From the NCBI GenBank assembly GCA_964609625.1, contig CAZSRS010000037.1, positions 1 through 39,384 on the forward strand: DNA of 39,384 nt. The letters are read 5' to 3'. The position numbers were made by a program, and so were the translations under genes. Under the pieces are notes generated by a model that saw only the letters and a list, made by a program, of their open reading frames with translations, ran no database searches and was not told the origin of the DNA. Position 1 is the stretch's first letter, and each line of letters begins with the position of its first letter. Below are positions 24,900 to 34,774 of this stretch, in pieces. This DNA comes from G963674665 sp964609625 (GTDB taxonomy: Bacteria > Desulfobacterota > Desulfovibrionia > Desulfovibrionales > Desulfovibrionaceae).

Positions 24900-25949
24900 T
24901 CAGCCGATGGACAGCAGGGAGCGCTCCGGGCTTTGCTCGAGGATCTGCCCCACGTGGGCGGCCAGGTCGCCGCTTTCTTGGAGCATGCGCACGGCCTGGG
25001 GTACCTGCGCCTCGGGCACGGCCAGGAGCAAACCGCCCGAGGTCTGGGCGTCGAAGACCAGGTCGGCCTTGATGCTGTCCAGCTCCGGCGCCATGGTCAC
25101 GAGCTTGCTGCAAAAGGTCTTGTTGGCGAAGCTGCCGGCCGGGATCATGCCCATGCCGGCGAGTTCCACGGCCTCGGCCAGGAATGGGACGTGCTCGAGC
25201 CAGAGTTCGGCGCGCACGTTGGAGCCCTGGAGCATTTCCAGCAGGTGGCCGCCGAGGCCGAAGCCGGTGATGTCCGTGGCGGCGCGCAGGCCCAGGACCT
25301 CGACGACGCGGCCGGCGTCCTTGTTCAGCCGCGAGGCCCAGCGGTGCAGGAGCGCTTCCAGTTCGTCCTGCCCCGGCCATTTGGCCTTGAGGGCCGTGGC
25401 CAGGACGCCGGTGCCCAGGGGTTTGGTCAGCAGGAGCTGATCGCCGGGGCGCAGGCCGGTGTTGGTGGCCACGCGCTGCGGGTCCACGGTGCCGGAGACC
25501 GCCAGTCCGTATTTGAGTTCTTCATCCTCCACGCTGTGCCCCCCGGCGAGAATCGCGCCGGCTTCGCGGACCTTGTCCAGTCCTCCGGCGAGGATGTCCT
25601 TGATCATCTCCTTGGGGAGTTTTTTGAGGGGGAAGCAGAGGATGTTCATGGCGGCAAAGGGGCGCCCCCCCATGGCGTAGACGTCGGAGAGGGCGTTTGC
25701 CGCGGCGATCTGCCCGAACCAGAAGGGGTCGTTGACGATGGGCGTGAAGAAGTCCACGGTCTGGATCAGGGCCTGCCCCTGTGGAAAATGCAAGACAACG
25801 GCATCCTCGTTGGCCTGATTCCCGGCGATGACGCGGGGATCGGGCTCGAGGTTCAGGCTGCGCAGGGCGTCCTCCAGGTCCCCTGGAGGGATTTTGGCAG
25901 CTCAGCCGGCGGCCTTGACCGTGTTAACGAGGTCAGTCTTTTCGCTCAT
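24900..25949 (-). CDS. selD: Selenide, water dikinase SelD with active-site selenocysteine
   Basis: Makes selenophosphate from selenide and ATP, the selenium donor for Sec-tRNA synthesis. An ordinary ORF call begins inside the gene at 25793, because TGA at 25902-25904 interrupts the frame. Reading that codon as Sec gives ATG 25949 and the N-terminus MSEKTDLVNTVKAAG-U-AAK, where U16 replaces the catalytic Cys of SelD. The rest is typical: TVDFFTPIVNDPFWFGQIAA, NALSDVYAMGG, AILAGGHSVEDEE, TDITGFGLGGHL. Full length is 349 residues, normal for SelD. A SECIS-like hairpin follows the UGA. It diverges from tRNA-Leu. Confidence 0.96.
25871..25889 (-). promoter_or_regulatory. Bacterial SECIS candidate in selD
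   Basis: CCTCCAG, loop GGGAC, CTGGAGG forms a perfect 7-bp stem starting 12 bases after the UGA. The G-rich apical loop is about 20 bases from the UGA, as expected for SelB recognition. Confidence 0.75.
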
Positions 25950-26121
25950 GAGAGGCTTGCCCTTTGGATGCGGCGTCTTATTATCCGGCAGATCGAACCG
26001 AAGCCGGGCGGGTGTCGTGAGGTCAATTCCCTTGCTATGCGGCGCCGGTGCTGCTAGATACATTCGTTTACGGCGTTTGTGGCAGATTATACACCTGCTG
26101 GTCAAGCGATTCATGGTATAT

Positions 26122-26205
26122 GCGAGAGTGGCGGAATTGGTAGACGCACTGGGTTTAGGGTCCAGCGGTATATCCGTGAGAGTTCGAGTCTCTCCTCTCG
26201 CACCA
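26122..26205 (+). tRNA. tRNA-Leu (UAG)
   Basis: Class II tRNA. Acceptor arms GCGAGAG and CTCTCGC pair, the anticodon loop TTTAGGG gives TAG, and there is a short variable arm. CCA is encoded at 26203-26205. It lies 117 bases before tig. Confidence 0.92.
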
Positions 26206-26322
26206 GTTACCAGACGCGGCGACCGCCAGACACCCTGCCGAGGGGTATATGAACGGGTCCCACCCTTGTCGCCCCAGCATGTGTTCAAGCGGCACATGAC
26301 ATTATCCTGAAGGAGTCCGAGC

Positions 26323-27669
26323 ATGGAGTATCAGGTCGAGGAACTTACCCCTGTCAAGCGCACTGTCAAGGTTCAGGTACCCGCGGACGAAGTCCTGGCA
26401 TCCCTGCAAACAACCATTGCCCTGTACCAGCGAGACGCCCAGATGGACGGTTTTCGCAAGGGCAAGGTGCCCATGTCCGTCGTCGAGGGACGTTTCAGGA
26501 AGCAGATATACTCCGAGGCCACCACTGACCTTGTGAATCTGCATATCAATCAGATCATGAACGAAACGAAATTCACCCCAGTGTCCAGGATCGACTTCGA
26601 CGGCGGCGAGTTGGAACGTGGGGCGGAGTTTTCCTATTCCTTGAATTTCGAGGTCATGCCCGAGTTCGAACTGCCGAACTACGAAGGCCTGACCGTGGAG
26701 GAAGAGGAGCCGGAGGTCAACGAAGAGGAAGTGCAGGCCGTGTTCGAGCGCATCCGCAACCAACTGGCCGAGTTGGTGGAAGAGGCTGAGGTGCGGAAGC
26801 CCGTGGACGGCGACGTGGTGGTGATCAATTTCGCGGCCTACGAGGACGGCAAGGCCATTGACGGAGTGCACGCGGAAAACTTCCAGATGGTCTTGGGAGA
26901 AGGGCAGGCGTTGGCCGCCTTCGAGGACATCGTCAAGACCATGACCCGTGGCGAGGTCAAGGAGGAGGACCTGTCCTTTCCAGAAGACTTCCTCAATCCC
27001 GAACTTGCCGGCAGGACCGTGCGCATGATGATCAAGCTGGTGACCTTGAAGAAGAAGGTCCTTCCCGAGATCGACGACGAACTGGCCCGGAAGGCCGGCG
27101 GCTTCACCGATCTCGAGCAGATGCGCCTGGCGGTGCGCAAGTCCTATCTGGACAGCCGCATTCAGCTCCACCGCTCCATGGCGCAAAAGAAGATACTGGA
27201 TCAGCTCCTGGCCCTCACCGAATTCCCGGTGCCTGATTCCCTGCTCGAAGGGCACCTCGGCCATCTGATCATGGACTTCACCAACAGGCTGGAGCAGCGC
27301 GGCAAGAGCCTTGAGTCCACGGGCAAGACCCTGGAGGGCCTGCGCGAGGAATTCCGTGCCGATGCGGAAAACATGGCCAGATCCGAAGTTTTTCTGCTCA
27401 CCGTTGCCAAAAAGGAGGCCCTGGAGGTCTCGGAGCAGGAAATCGACTTTCATTTCCGCCAGATGGCAGCCCGCACCGGACAGGACTTCACGCAGCTCAA
27501 GAAGTATCACATGGAAAACGACCTGATCATCCCGATACACAACCGCATGCTCGCGGACAAGGCCATGGAGCTGTTGTACAGCAAGGCGGAAATCAAAAAG
27601 GTGCCTGCCGGCTCACTGGAGAAGTCCAAGAGCGGATCGGACGCGGAGCCCGCGGCTCCCGGAGAGTAG
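26323..27669 (+). CDS. tig: Trigger factor (ribosome-associated chaperone, peptidyl-prolyl isomerase)
   Basis: Binds the ribosomal exit tunnel and assists nascent chain folding. The ribosome-docking signature GFRKGKVP is at residues about 43-50. The middle FKBP-like domain covers about 150-240 (GDVVVINFAAYEDGKAIDG) and the long helical C-terminal chaperone domain follows. Length 448 is slightly longer than E. coli. AAGGAG precedes ATG 26323. It is followed by clpP, clpX and lon, the classic quality-control cluster. Confidence 0.96.
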   Translation: MEYQVEELTPVKRTVKVQVPADEVLASLQTTIALYQRDAQMDGFRKGKVPMSVVEGRFRKQIYSEATTDLVNLHINQIMNETKFTPVSRIDFDGGELERGAEFSYSLNFEVMPEFELPNYEGLTVEEEEPEVNEEEVQAVFERIRNQLAELVEEAEVRKPVDGDVVVINFAAYEDGKAIDGVHAENFQMVLGEGQALAAFEDIVKTMTRGEVKEEDLSFPEDFLNPELAGRTVRMMIKLVTLKKKVLPEIDDELARKAGGFTDLEQMRLAVRKSYLDSRIQLHRSMAQKKILDQLLALTEFPVPDSLLEGHLGHLIMDFTNRLEQRGKSLESTGKTLEGLREEFRADAENMARSEVFLLTVAKKEALEVSEQEIDFHFRQMAARTGQDFTQLKKYHMENDLIIPIHNRMLADKAMELLYSKAEIKKVPAGSLEKSKSGSDAEPAAPGE

Positions 27670-27791
27670 GATCGGGGAGAACGCATGGGCTCTGGCCTTG
27701 AACTTGCAAGAGAGGAGCGGGAGGCACAGACCTGCCCATGCCTCCAGAACAAGCATCTAGGTCCGCGAATCCGTGAACCTTTTCCCCGGGC

Positions 27792-27819
27792 TTGACGCCA
27801 AGGCCGGAACTAGTATCCT
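27792..27819 (+). promoter_or_regulatory. Promoter candidate of clpPX
   Basis: TTGACG (27792-27797) and TATCCT (27814-27819), spacer 16, lie about 50 bases before the clpP ATG. Confidence 0.45.
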
Positions 27820-27868
27820 TACAAGGCAGTACAGGGCCAAGAAGGCCTTTTACAAAGGAGAGAACACA

Positions 27869-28483
27869 ATGGAGTTGGCCTCCGTCCCAATAGTCATAGA
27901 AACCACCGGCAGGACCGAGCGTGCCTACGACATCTATTCCAGGCTGCTCAAGGATCGCATCATTCTGTTGGGCACGCCCATCGACGACTACGTTTCCAGT
28001 CTCATCTGCGCCCAGCTCTTGTTTCTGGAGTCCGAAAACCCGGAAAAGGAGATCAACCTGTACATCAATTCACCGGGTGGCGCGGTGACAGCCGGGTTGG
28101 CTATCTACGACACCATGCAGTACATCTCCGCGCCCGTGGCCACGCTCTGTCTGGGTCAGGCTGCCAGCATGGCGGCGCTGTTGTTGTGCGCGGGCTCTCC
28201 GGGCATGCGCTACTCGCTGCCCCACAGCCGGATCATGATCCATCAGGTACTGGGCGGCTTTTCCGGCCAGGCCACGGACGTGGACATCCACGCCCGAGAG
28301 ATCCTCAGAATCAAGGATTCCCTCAACGACATCCTGGCCAGACACTCTGGCAAGGACGTCAAGAAGGTGGCGCGCGACGCCGAGCGCGACAAGTTCTTTT
28401 CCGCTGAGGATGCGAAAGAATACGGCCTCATCGACGAAATTCTGGTCTCCCGCAAGAGCCAGGGCAACGAAAAGAACGGGTAG
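27869..28483 (+). CDS. clpP: ATP-dependent Clp protease proteolytic subunit
   Basis: Serine peptidase that forms the tetradecameric barrel served by ClpX. The catalytic triad is S100 (GQAASMAA), H125 (SRIMIHQ) and D174 (ERDKFFSAEDAKEYG). YINSPGGAVTAGLAIYDTM is the conserved substrate-strand region. The 204-residue length is normal. ATG 27869 has AAAGGAG nine bases upstream. A longer in-frame extension upstream is not supported. clpX begins four bases after the stop. Confidence 0.97.
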   Translation: MELASVPIVIETTGRTERAYDIYSRLLKDRIILLGTPIDDYVSSLICAQLLFLESENPEKEINLYINSPGGAVTAGLAIYDTMQYISAPVATLCLGQAASMAALLLCAGSPGMRYSLPHSRIMIHQVLGGFSGQATDVDIHAREILRIKDSLNDILARHSGKDVKKVARDAERDKFFSAEDAKEYGLIDEILVSRKSQGNEKNG

Positions 28484-28487
28484 TACC

Positions 28488-29741
<1,254 letters not shown>

Positions 29742-29827
29742 GACTGCCCTTCGCCTTCCCTGTCCGGAGCACACCTCCCCAGCAGGCCAGTCATGGAGGA
29801 GGGCACCGGCGACCGCGGGTTCGGTGT

Positions 29828-29855
29828 TTGACAACCGCCACAGGCACCTTATTTT
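29828..29855 (+). promoter_or_regulatory. Promoter candidate of lon
   Basis: A perfect TTGACA (29828-29833), spacer 16, TATTTT (29850-29855) lie about 60 bases before the lon ATG. lon may therefore be transcribed independently of clpPX. Confidence 0.55.
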
Positions 29856-29917
29856 ACCTGATAGCCCTCGGAGTCTGTCCTGCCGGGGGAAGGTGATCAC
29901 TATATCAGGAGATTTCT

Positions 29918-32383
29918 ATGGTTGATTATGAATTGGTGAATGACCCTTCACACCCCAGGGATGAGCGCCTCCCTCTTATGTCCCTGCGCGAGGTGGTCAT
30001 GTTCCCGCGTTCCATCGTTCCCCTGTTTGTGGGGCGCGAGGCCTCCATCCGGGCCATCGAGAACGCCCTGAGCAATTACGACAAGAAGATATTCCTCGTG
30101 GCGCAGCGGCATCCCGAGGTGGAGAAGCCGCAATCCGACGATCTCTTTGAACTCGGTACCGTGAGCAAGATCCTGCAACTCCTCCGGCTGCCCGACGGCA
30201 CCATCAAGGTTTTGTTCGAGGGGCTGTACCGCGCCCGTTGGAATTCGGAGCGCGACAGCGCCGCGCTGGATCGTGAATTCCCCATCGTGGACTGTTCCCC
30301 CATCGTGGAAATGGAGGATGCGGACAACGAGAGCTTCGCCCTGGTGCGCACCACCCACGAGGCTCTCAAGGAGTACGGCAAGGTCAACAAGAAGATAGCG
30401 CCGGAAACCATCATGGCCGTCTCCTCCCTCAGCCATCCCGGCAGACTCGCCGACGCCATCATGCCCCACCTCAAGGTGGACTACCTCAAGAAGCAGGAAG
30501 TCCTGGAGATGGTGGAGCCAAAACGGCGCCTGGAAGAGGCCTACGGGCTGCTCGAAGGCGAGATCGAGATCACCTCCCTGGAGAAGAAGATCAAGTCCAG
30601 GGTCAAGTCCCAGATGGAGCGTAATCAGCGCGACTACTACCTCAACGAGCAGATGAAGGCCATTTCCAAGGAAATGGGCCGCGAAGACGACCCCATGGTG
30701 GAGGTGGCCGAACTGGAGGAACGTCTCAAGCAGAAGGTCATGCCCGACGAGAACCGGGAAAAGGCCTTGCGCGAGATCCGCAAGTTGCGGCAGATGCCGC
30801 CTTCCTCCGCGGAATACACCGTGGTGCGCAACTACGTGGACTGGATACTCGACCTCCCCTGGGACACCCTCAAGGTCCTCAATATCGACATCGAAGGCGC
30901 CAAGCGCATCCTCGACGAGGACCACTTCGGTCTGGACAAGCCCAAGGAACGCATCCTCGAGTATCTGGCCGTGCAGAAGCTGGTCAAGAGCCTCAAGGGC
31001 CCCATCCTCTGCCTGGTGGGTCCCCCCGGCGTGGGCAAGACCTCCCTGGCCAAGTCCGTGGCCAGGGCCACGGGGCGTGAGTTTGTCCGGCTTTCCCTCG
31101 GCGGAGTGCGCGACGAGGCCGAGATTCGCGGCCACCGCAGAACCTACGTGGGTGCGCTGCCCGGCAAGATCATCCAGTCTCTGCGCCGGGTGAAGCACAA
31201 CAACCCGCTCTTCTGCCTGGACGAGATCGACAAGATGAGCATGGACTTCCGCGGCGATCCCTCGGCCGCCCTGCTCGAAGTCCTCGACCCGGAGCAGAAC
31301 TACACCTTCAACGATCACTACCTGGACATGGACTATGACCTGTCCAAGGTCTTTTTCATCACCACGGCCAACTCACTGCATACGATACCGCTCCCCTTGC
31401 AGGACCGCATGGAGATCATCAAACTCCCCGGCTACCTGGAAGTTGAGAAGCGCAAGATCGCGCGGCAGTTCCTGCTGCCCAAGCAGCTGGTGCAGAACGG
31501 CATCAAGGACGCGAATCTGAACATCTCGGACAACGCGCTGTTGGAAATCATCCGCCGCTACACCCGCGAGGCCGGCGTGCGTAACCTCGAACGCGAGCTG
31601 GCCTCCATCTGCCGCAAGGTGGCCAGAAACCTGGTGGAAGAGGACAACCTGGACAAGACGGTGCAGGTCAGCATCCAGAACCTGCACACCTACCTGGGCG
31701 TGCACAAGCACCGCTACGGCGAGAAGGAAGAAAACGCGCAGATCGGCGTGGTCACGGGCCTGGCCTGGACCGAACTCGGCGGCGACCTGCTGACCATCGA
31801 AACAGCGATCATGCCCGGCGTGGGCAAGGTGGAGATCACGGGCAAGCTGGGCGACGTGATGCAGGAGTCGGCTCGCGCGGCCTTCAGCTACCTGCGCTCC
31901 CGCTCGCATCTCTTCGGGCTGAAGCAGAACTTCCACCGCAAGATCGACGTGCACATCCACGTGCCCGAGGGTGCCATCCCCAAGGACGGCCCTTCCGCCG
32001 GCATCACCATGGCCACGAGCATGATTTCCGCGATCCTGGGCCTGCCTGTGCGCAACGACTTGGCCATGACCGGCGAGATCACCCTCAGGGGGCGCGTGCT
32101 GCCCATCGGCGGCCTGCGCGAGAAGCTGTTGGCCGCGCACCGCGGGCTCATCGAGCGGGTGCTCATCCCCAAGGAAAACGCCAAGGACCTCAAGGAGGTC
32201 CCGGAGGAGATCCTCAAGGGGCTGGAGATCATCGAGGTGGAGCACATGGACGATGTCCTGCGCCACGCCTTCATGGAAGTGGATCACGAGAAGATCTTCT
32301 GCAAGAAGAGCGAGGAATGCCCCTCGCTGGTGGAGTCCCTGCTGGAAGACCCGCACCATCCGCAGAACCATACGCAGCAGTAG
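29918..32383 (+). CDS. lon: ATP-dependent Lon protease
   Basis: Soluble AAA+ serine protease for misfolded and regulatory proteins. It has the N-terminal substrate domain (LPLMSLREVVMFPRSIVPLF), a coiled linker, Walker A GPPGVGKT from G368, Walker B LFCLDEIDKM, and the catalytic dyad S693 (PKDGPSAG) and K736 (GLREKLLAAHR), 43 residues apart as in E. coli. Length is 821 residues, with a ~30-residue C-terminal extension containing CKKSEECPS. AGGAG precedes ATG 29918. The stop is 22 bases before a strong terminator. Confidence 0.97.
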   Translation: MVDYELVNDPSHPRDERLPLMSLREVVMFPRSIVPLFVGREASIRAIENALSNYDKKIFLVAQRHPEVEKPQSDDLFELGTVSKILQLLRLPDGTIKVLFEGLYRARWNSERDSAALDREFPIVDCSPIVEMEDADNESFALVRTTHEALKEYGKVNKKIAPETIMAVSSLSHPGRLADAIMPHLKVDYLKKQEVLEMVEPKRRLEEAYGLLEGEIEITSLEKKIKSRVKSQMERNQRDYYLNEQMKAISKEMGREDDPMVEVAELEERLKQKVMPDENREKALREIRKLRQMPPSSAEYTVVRNYVDWILDLPWDTLKVLNIDIEGAKRILDEDHFGLDKPKERILEYLAVQKLVKSLKGPILCLVGPPGVGKTSLAKSVARATGREFVRLSLGGVRDEAEIRGHRRTYVGALPGKIIQSLRRVKHNNPLFCLDEIDKMSMDFRGDPSAALLEVLDPEQNYTFNDHYLDMDYDLSKVFFITTANSLHTIPLPLQDRMEIIKLPGYLEVEKRKIARQFLLPKQLVQNGIKDANLNISDNALLEIIRRYTREAGVRNLERELASICRKVARNLVEEDNLDKTVQVSIQNLHTYLGVHKHRYGEKEENAQIGVVTGLAWTELGGDLLTIETAIMPGVGKVEITGKLGDVMQESARAAFSYLRSRSHLFGLKQNFHRKIDVHIHVPEGAIPKDGPSAGITMATSMISAILGLPVRNDLAMTGEITLRGRVLPIGGLREKLLAAHRGLIERVLIPKENAKDLKEVPEEILKGLEIIEVEHMDDVLRHAFMEVDHEKIFCKKSEECPSLVESLLEDPHHPQNHTQQ

Positions 32384-32405
32384 CACCGCGTACGTCAGAG
32401 CATAC

Positions 32406-32446
32406 AACAAAGCCGGCCTCCCCAGAAGATGGTGGGGGCCGGCTTT
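32406..32446. terminator. lon terminator, copy 1 of a duplicated element
   Basis: AAAGCCGGCC and GGCCGGCTTT arms with a C-rich/G-rich inner stem form a strong hairpin, T-flanked on both strands. It can end lon (plus) and the retron operon (minus). It is nearly identical to 34543-34583. Confidence 0.85.
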
Positions 32447-32471
32447 GTATCAAATCGCAGCCAATGAATAT

Positions 32472-33410
32472 TTATTTATCATTTTTAAGTAGAAAGAAAG
32501 CAGTACTATATTTCAGTGCAAGCTTGTTATAATAATCGGGTTCGCAGTCCTGAATAAAGGCTAATAACCCTTGTGCTTTTTTTATTTCCTCTACGGTCAG
32601 TTGACGTTTTGAGTATTTATATATTAGCGATTTAATGGCTGTTTTTCTAGACTTTCCAACTGAGATGTTCCCATTGGGCGTTATGTAAAGTCCGTTAACC
32701 AACCGCTTTGTTCCTTTTGAAAGAAACAACGTTTTTTGATTATTAATTGATAATTTTGGGGATGCTGTATTAGCCAATATGCGTTCAACAGTCTCAAAAA
32801 ACTTTTTGCATAGTCCTTTTGTATTTGTTGAAAAATATACATCATCTGCGTATCGGGAGATGCCTGATCCTGGGTCAATGAGAAAAGCGTGCCGTACAAG
32901 CTCACTGTCAAGATCGCGCATGACAATATTGCTTATGACGGGCGAAGACGGTGCACCTATTGGAAGGAGATACTTGTTTTGCTTAAAAAAGAATAAAATT
33001 TGTTGTAGCATGTTGCAGTCAGTGGCAGAGTAATCACAGTACTTGTTAAGTTGGTTAAATAGATCATCAGGGCAAATTGAAGGAAAAAAATCTGTAAAAT
33101 CGATACGTATAGTATATCGATAATTTGAATGTTTTGAAGCAGATACTAGTAATGGCGATTTTAAGCCATGTACATAAGCGTGGGCAAGGTCGCTTATAGG
33201 TAGATTATTTAATAATGTGATCTGTACAGCATGCTGTAGTGCCTTAAGTTGACGACAAGGATGATATATAGTTCTTGTCCCGCCAGATGCTTTCGGAATT
33301 TTGTAAGCTTTGTATCTATGCTTATACTTTTCAATAAGTAAAAGTATTTCAGTTTCTGGAATAAAGAAAAAGTGAGATAGTTTAGTAAGAATATTACATT
33401 TCGGAAGCAT
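32472..33410 (-). CDS. Retron-type reverse transcriptase
   Basis: Makes multicopy single-stranded DNA from the adjacent ncRNA. RT motifs in order are IPKASGGTRTIYHP (38-51), YTIRIDFTDFFPSI with D104, GAPSSPVISNIV (152-163), RYADDVYFST with catalytic D189/D190, and KLSINNQKT. VNGLYI at 238-243 matches the retron VTGL-type thumb motif. Length 312 is typical of retron RTs, and the protein lacks the maturase and endonuclease domains of group II introns. Its ATG directly abuts the effector stop (TGAATG), so it is coupled. The AT-rich composition is unlike flanking genes, indicating transfer. Confidence 0.95.
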   Translation of the reverse strand: MLPKCNILTKLSHFFFIPETEILLLIEKYKHRYKAYKIPKASGGTRTIYHPCRQLKALQHAVQITLLNNLPISDLAHAYVHGLKSPLLVSASKHSNYRYTIRIDFTDFFPSICPDDLFNQLNKYCDYSATDCNMLQQILFFFKQNKYLLPIGAPSSPVISNIVMRDLDSELVRHAFLIDPGSGISRYADDVYFSTNTKGLCKKFFETVERILANTASPKLSINNQKTLFLSKGTKRLVNGLYITPNGNISVGKSRKTAIKSLIYKYSKRQLTVEEIKKAQGLLAFIQDCEPDYYNKLALKYSTAFFLLKNDK

Positions 33411-34274
33411 TCAACTCTCACCTGCTAATAGCGTAAGCCTACTCCTCATGTGCCTATTATAGTAAATTATAACTCGAGAGCGCATAGCAAAATATGTACT
33501 TATATTGAATTCTATGAAGCATAAATTTGGATCTTTGCAAATATAATAGTCATCAACTTTGCGTACAAAATCTAACGCTATAAGCAAGGGAATGTCTGTG
33601 TGAATGCAGTCATACCTCCTTTTTCCATAAACTTGTATGAAAAAATCAATAAGCTCTTTGCTCTTTATTGGGCTGAATGCTTTTATCAGCTCAAAGACAA
33701 GGAGTAGCCTATTTTTTTGATTCGTGATAAATTGCGAATATAAATCGAATGATAAGCGTATTTTTCTATTAGTTCTAATTTTTTCGAGCCTTGTTAATAT
33801 CAAATCAAAACAATGAGCAAAGGAGTTCATTTTTGCATGAATTGTTGGCCCTAGCCCCTGCAGGTTGTCTATTTTTTTGAGTGGTCCGATATTAATAAAT
33901 GATTCCCTGTCGCAGAACTGTTGGTCATTGATGGGGAGTATTATTTTGCATAGAGAGTCTGAGGCGGCAAACGCTCCTAATTCAGCAAATGCTCCAATGC
34001 TCTCAAGAATAATGAGGATACAGTCCGAATAATCGGCGAGCCTTTTTTCCATGGTTAGTAAATCTACATTATAATTACTATCAGCATTAATACATCTTTC
34101 AGCCAAGAAGAAATGGAAAGGCTGATTATTTCTTGTGATGTAATCCATAAATAGCTTGCGTTTGGACGAGCTTCTATTGGTGTCACCACCGCAGACAAAT
34201 ACAATAACAGCATCTTTTTTTAAATAGCAATTATTAGATAAAATATTTGGATAAGTATCTAGAATTGGATTCAT
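33411..34274 (-). CDS. Retron effector: nucleoside-deoxyribosyltransferase-like protein, Eco1 type
   Basis: Probable toxic arm of an anti-phage retron. The N-terminal half matches the remembered retron-Eco1 (Ec86) effector in order: VIVFVCGGD (residues 23-31), LADYSDCILIILESIGAFAE (79-98) with LGAF following, then the RESFINIGPLKKI block (about 123-135). E98 is the candidate catalytic residue of the N-glycosidase-like fold. The C-terminal ~130 residues are helical, with a winged-helix-like stretch (KSKELIDFFIQVYGKRRYDC) as in type II-A effectors. Length is 287 residues. It lies between ncRNA and RT; its ATG is 9 bases after arm a2, with no Shine-Dalgarno. Confidence 0.9.
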   Translation of the reverse strand: MNPILDTYPNILSNNCYLKKDAVIVFVCGGDTNRSSSKRKLFMDYITRNNQPFHFFLAERCINADSNYNVDLLTMEKRLADYSDCILIILESIGAFAELGAFAASDSLCKIILPINDQQFCDRESFINIGPLKKIDNLQGLGPTIHAKMNSFAHCFDLILTRLEKIRTNRKIRLSFDLYSQFITNQKNRLLLVFELIKAFSPIKSKELIDFFIQVYGKRRYDCIHTDIPLLIALDFVRKVDDYYICKDPNLCFIEFNISTYFAMRSRVIIYYNRHMRSRLTLLAGES

Positions 34275-34283
34275 AATATTTTA

Positions 34284-34459
34284 AAAATTAAACCTACTTT
34301 GAACAAAGACCTTCGGTATGGCTCCGAAGGGCGGAACGACCTTCGAAGCCATACCGAAGGTCGAGAATCTCAGAAAATGATTTTGAGGATGATTTGCATC
34401 ATCCTAGCTGGTTTCACCTCAAAGAGGGTATGTCCAGCAAATAAGCTAGGTTTAATTTT
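34284..34459 (-). ncRNA. Retron ncRNA (msr-msd)
   Basis: Arm a1 (34447-34459) and arm a2 (34284-34296) are perfectly complementary over 13 bases. Directly after a1 comes TAGC, placing the candidate branching G at 34446. The msr part has two hairpins: a GCTGG/CCAGC stem (34407-34438) enclosing CCTC/GAGG, and GGATGAT/ATCATCC (34387-34404). The msd part is a 23-bp near-perfect hairpin at 34308-34362 with a 9-base loop. Order and orientation (ncRNA, effector, RT) match retron-Eco1. A promoter ends right at a1. Confidence 0.92.
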
Positions 34460-34464
34460 CTTTA

Positions 34465-34494
34465 TAACTAAGTTGAATCCTAAATTGTTGTCAA
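34465..34494 (-). promoter_or_regulatory. Promoter of the retron
   Basis: On the minus strand, a perfect TTGACA (34489-34494), spacer 18, TAGTTA (34465-34470). The predicted start near 34458 coincides with the outer end of arm a1. Confidence 0.6.
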
Positions 34495-34542
34495 GTTTTT
34501 TGTGTAATCCATGTAAATAGCAACTTTCCAACACTACTTAGG

Positions 34543-34583
34543 AACAAAGCCGGCCTCCCCAGAAGATGGGGGGGCCGGCTTTT
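34543..34583. terminator. Terminator-like hairpin, copy 2
   Basis: Near-identical copy of 32406-32446 (one base shorter inside the loop), followed by a T-run on the plus strand. It sits just upstream of the retron promoter. Confidence 0.8.
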
Positions 34584-34774
34584 CTCCAGTGACGAGCAGT
34601 ACGTGCTGCCCCGAACCGCAAAACGGTTTCAGGTCACCAAGCGAGCGGGTACAAAAACTGGGGGCAACACAGGCAAGAACCGTAACGCGCGGTTTCGAAT
34701 TGAAGGGGCACTACAAACCCCACGGTGGCAGAGGCTGCCCTGGTAGCCCCGCACGCGCCCGCCCAAGGGCGGGC
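34584..34774. other. Gap between the retron flank and the SH3 lipoprotein gene
   Basis: No gene is visible. A perfect 8-bp GCCCGCCC/GGGCGGGC hairpin with loop AA at 34757-34774 abuts the SH3 gene stop and may act as its terminator, though no T-run follows. There is no integrase remnant. Confidence 0.35.

Noticed and set aside
24900..25793. Short SelD reading frame as the complete gene
   Set aside because: It lacks the catalytic N-terminus, which is found in frame beyond a UGA with a SECIS-like hairpin.
32472..33410. Group II intron or diversity-generating RT
   Set aside because: No maturase or endonuclease domain, no template/variable repeat, and the neighbouring ncRNA and effector fit a retron.
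34308..34362. The long palindrome as an ordinary terminator or an IS end
   Set aside because: It sits exactly in the msd position of a retron ncRNA, bounded by a1/a2 arms, with no T-run and no transposase.
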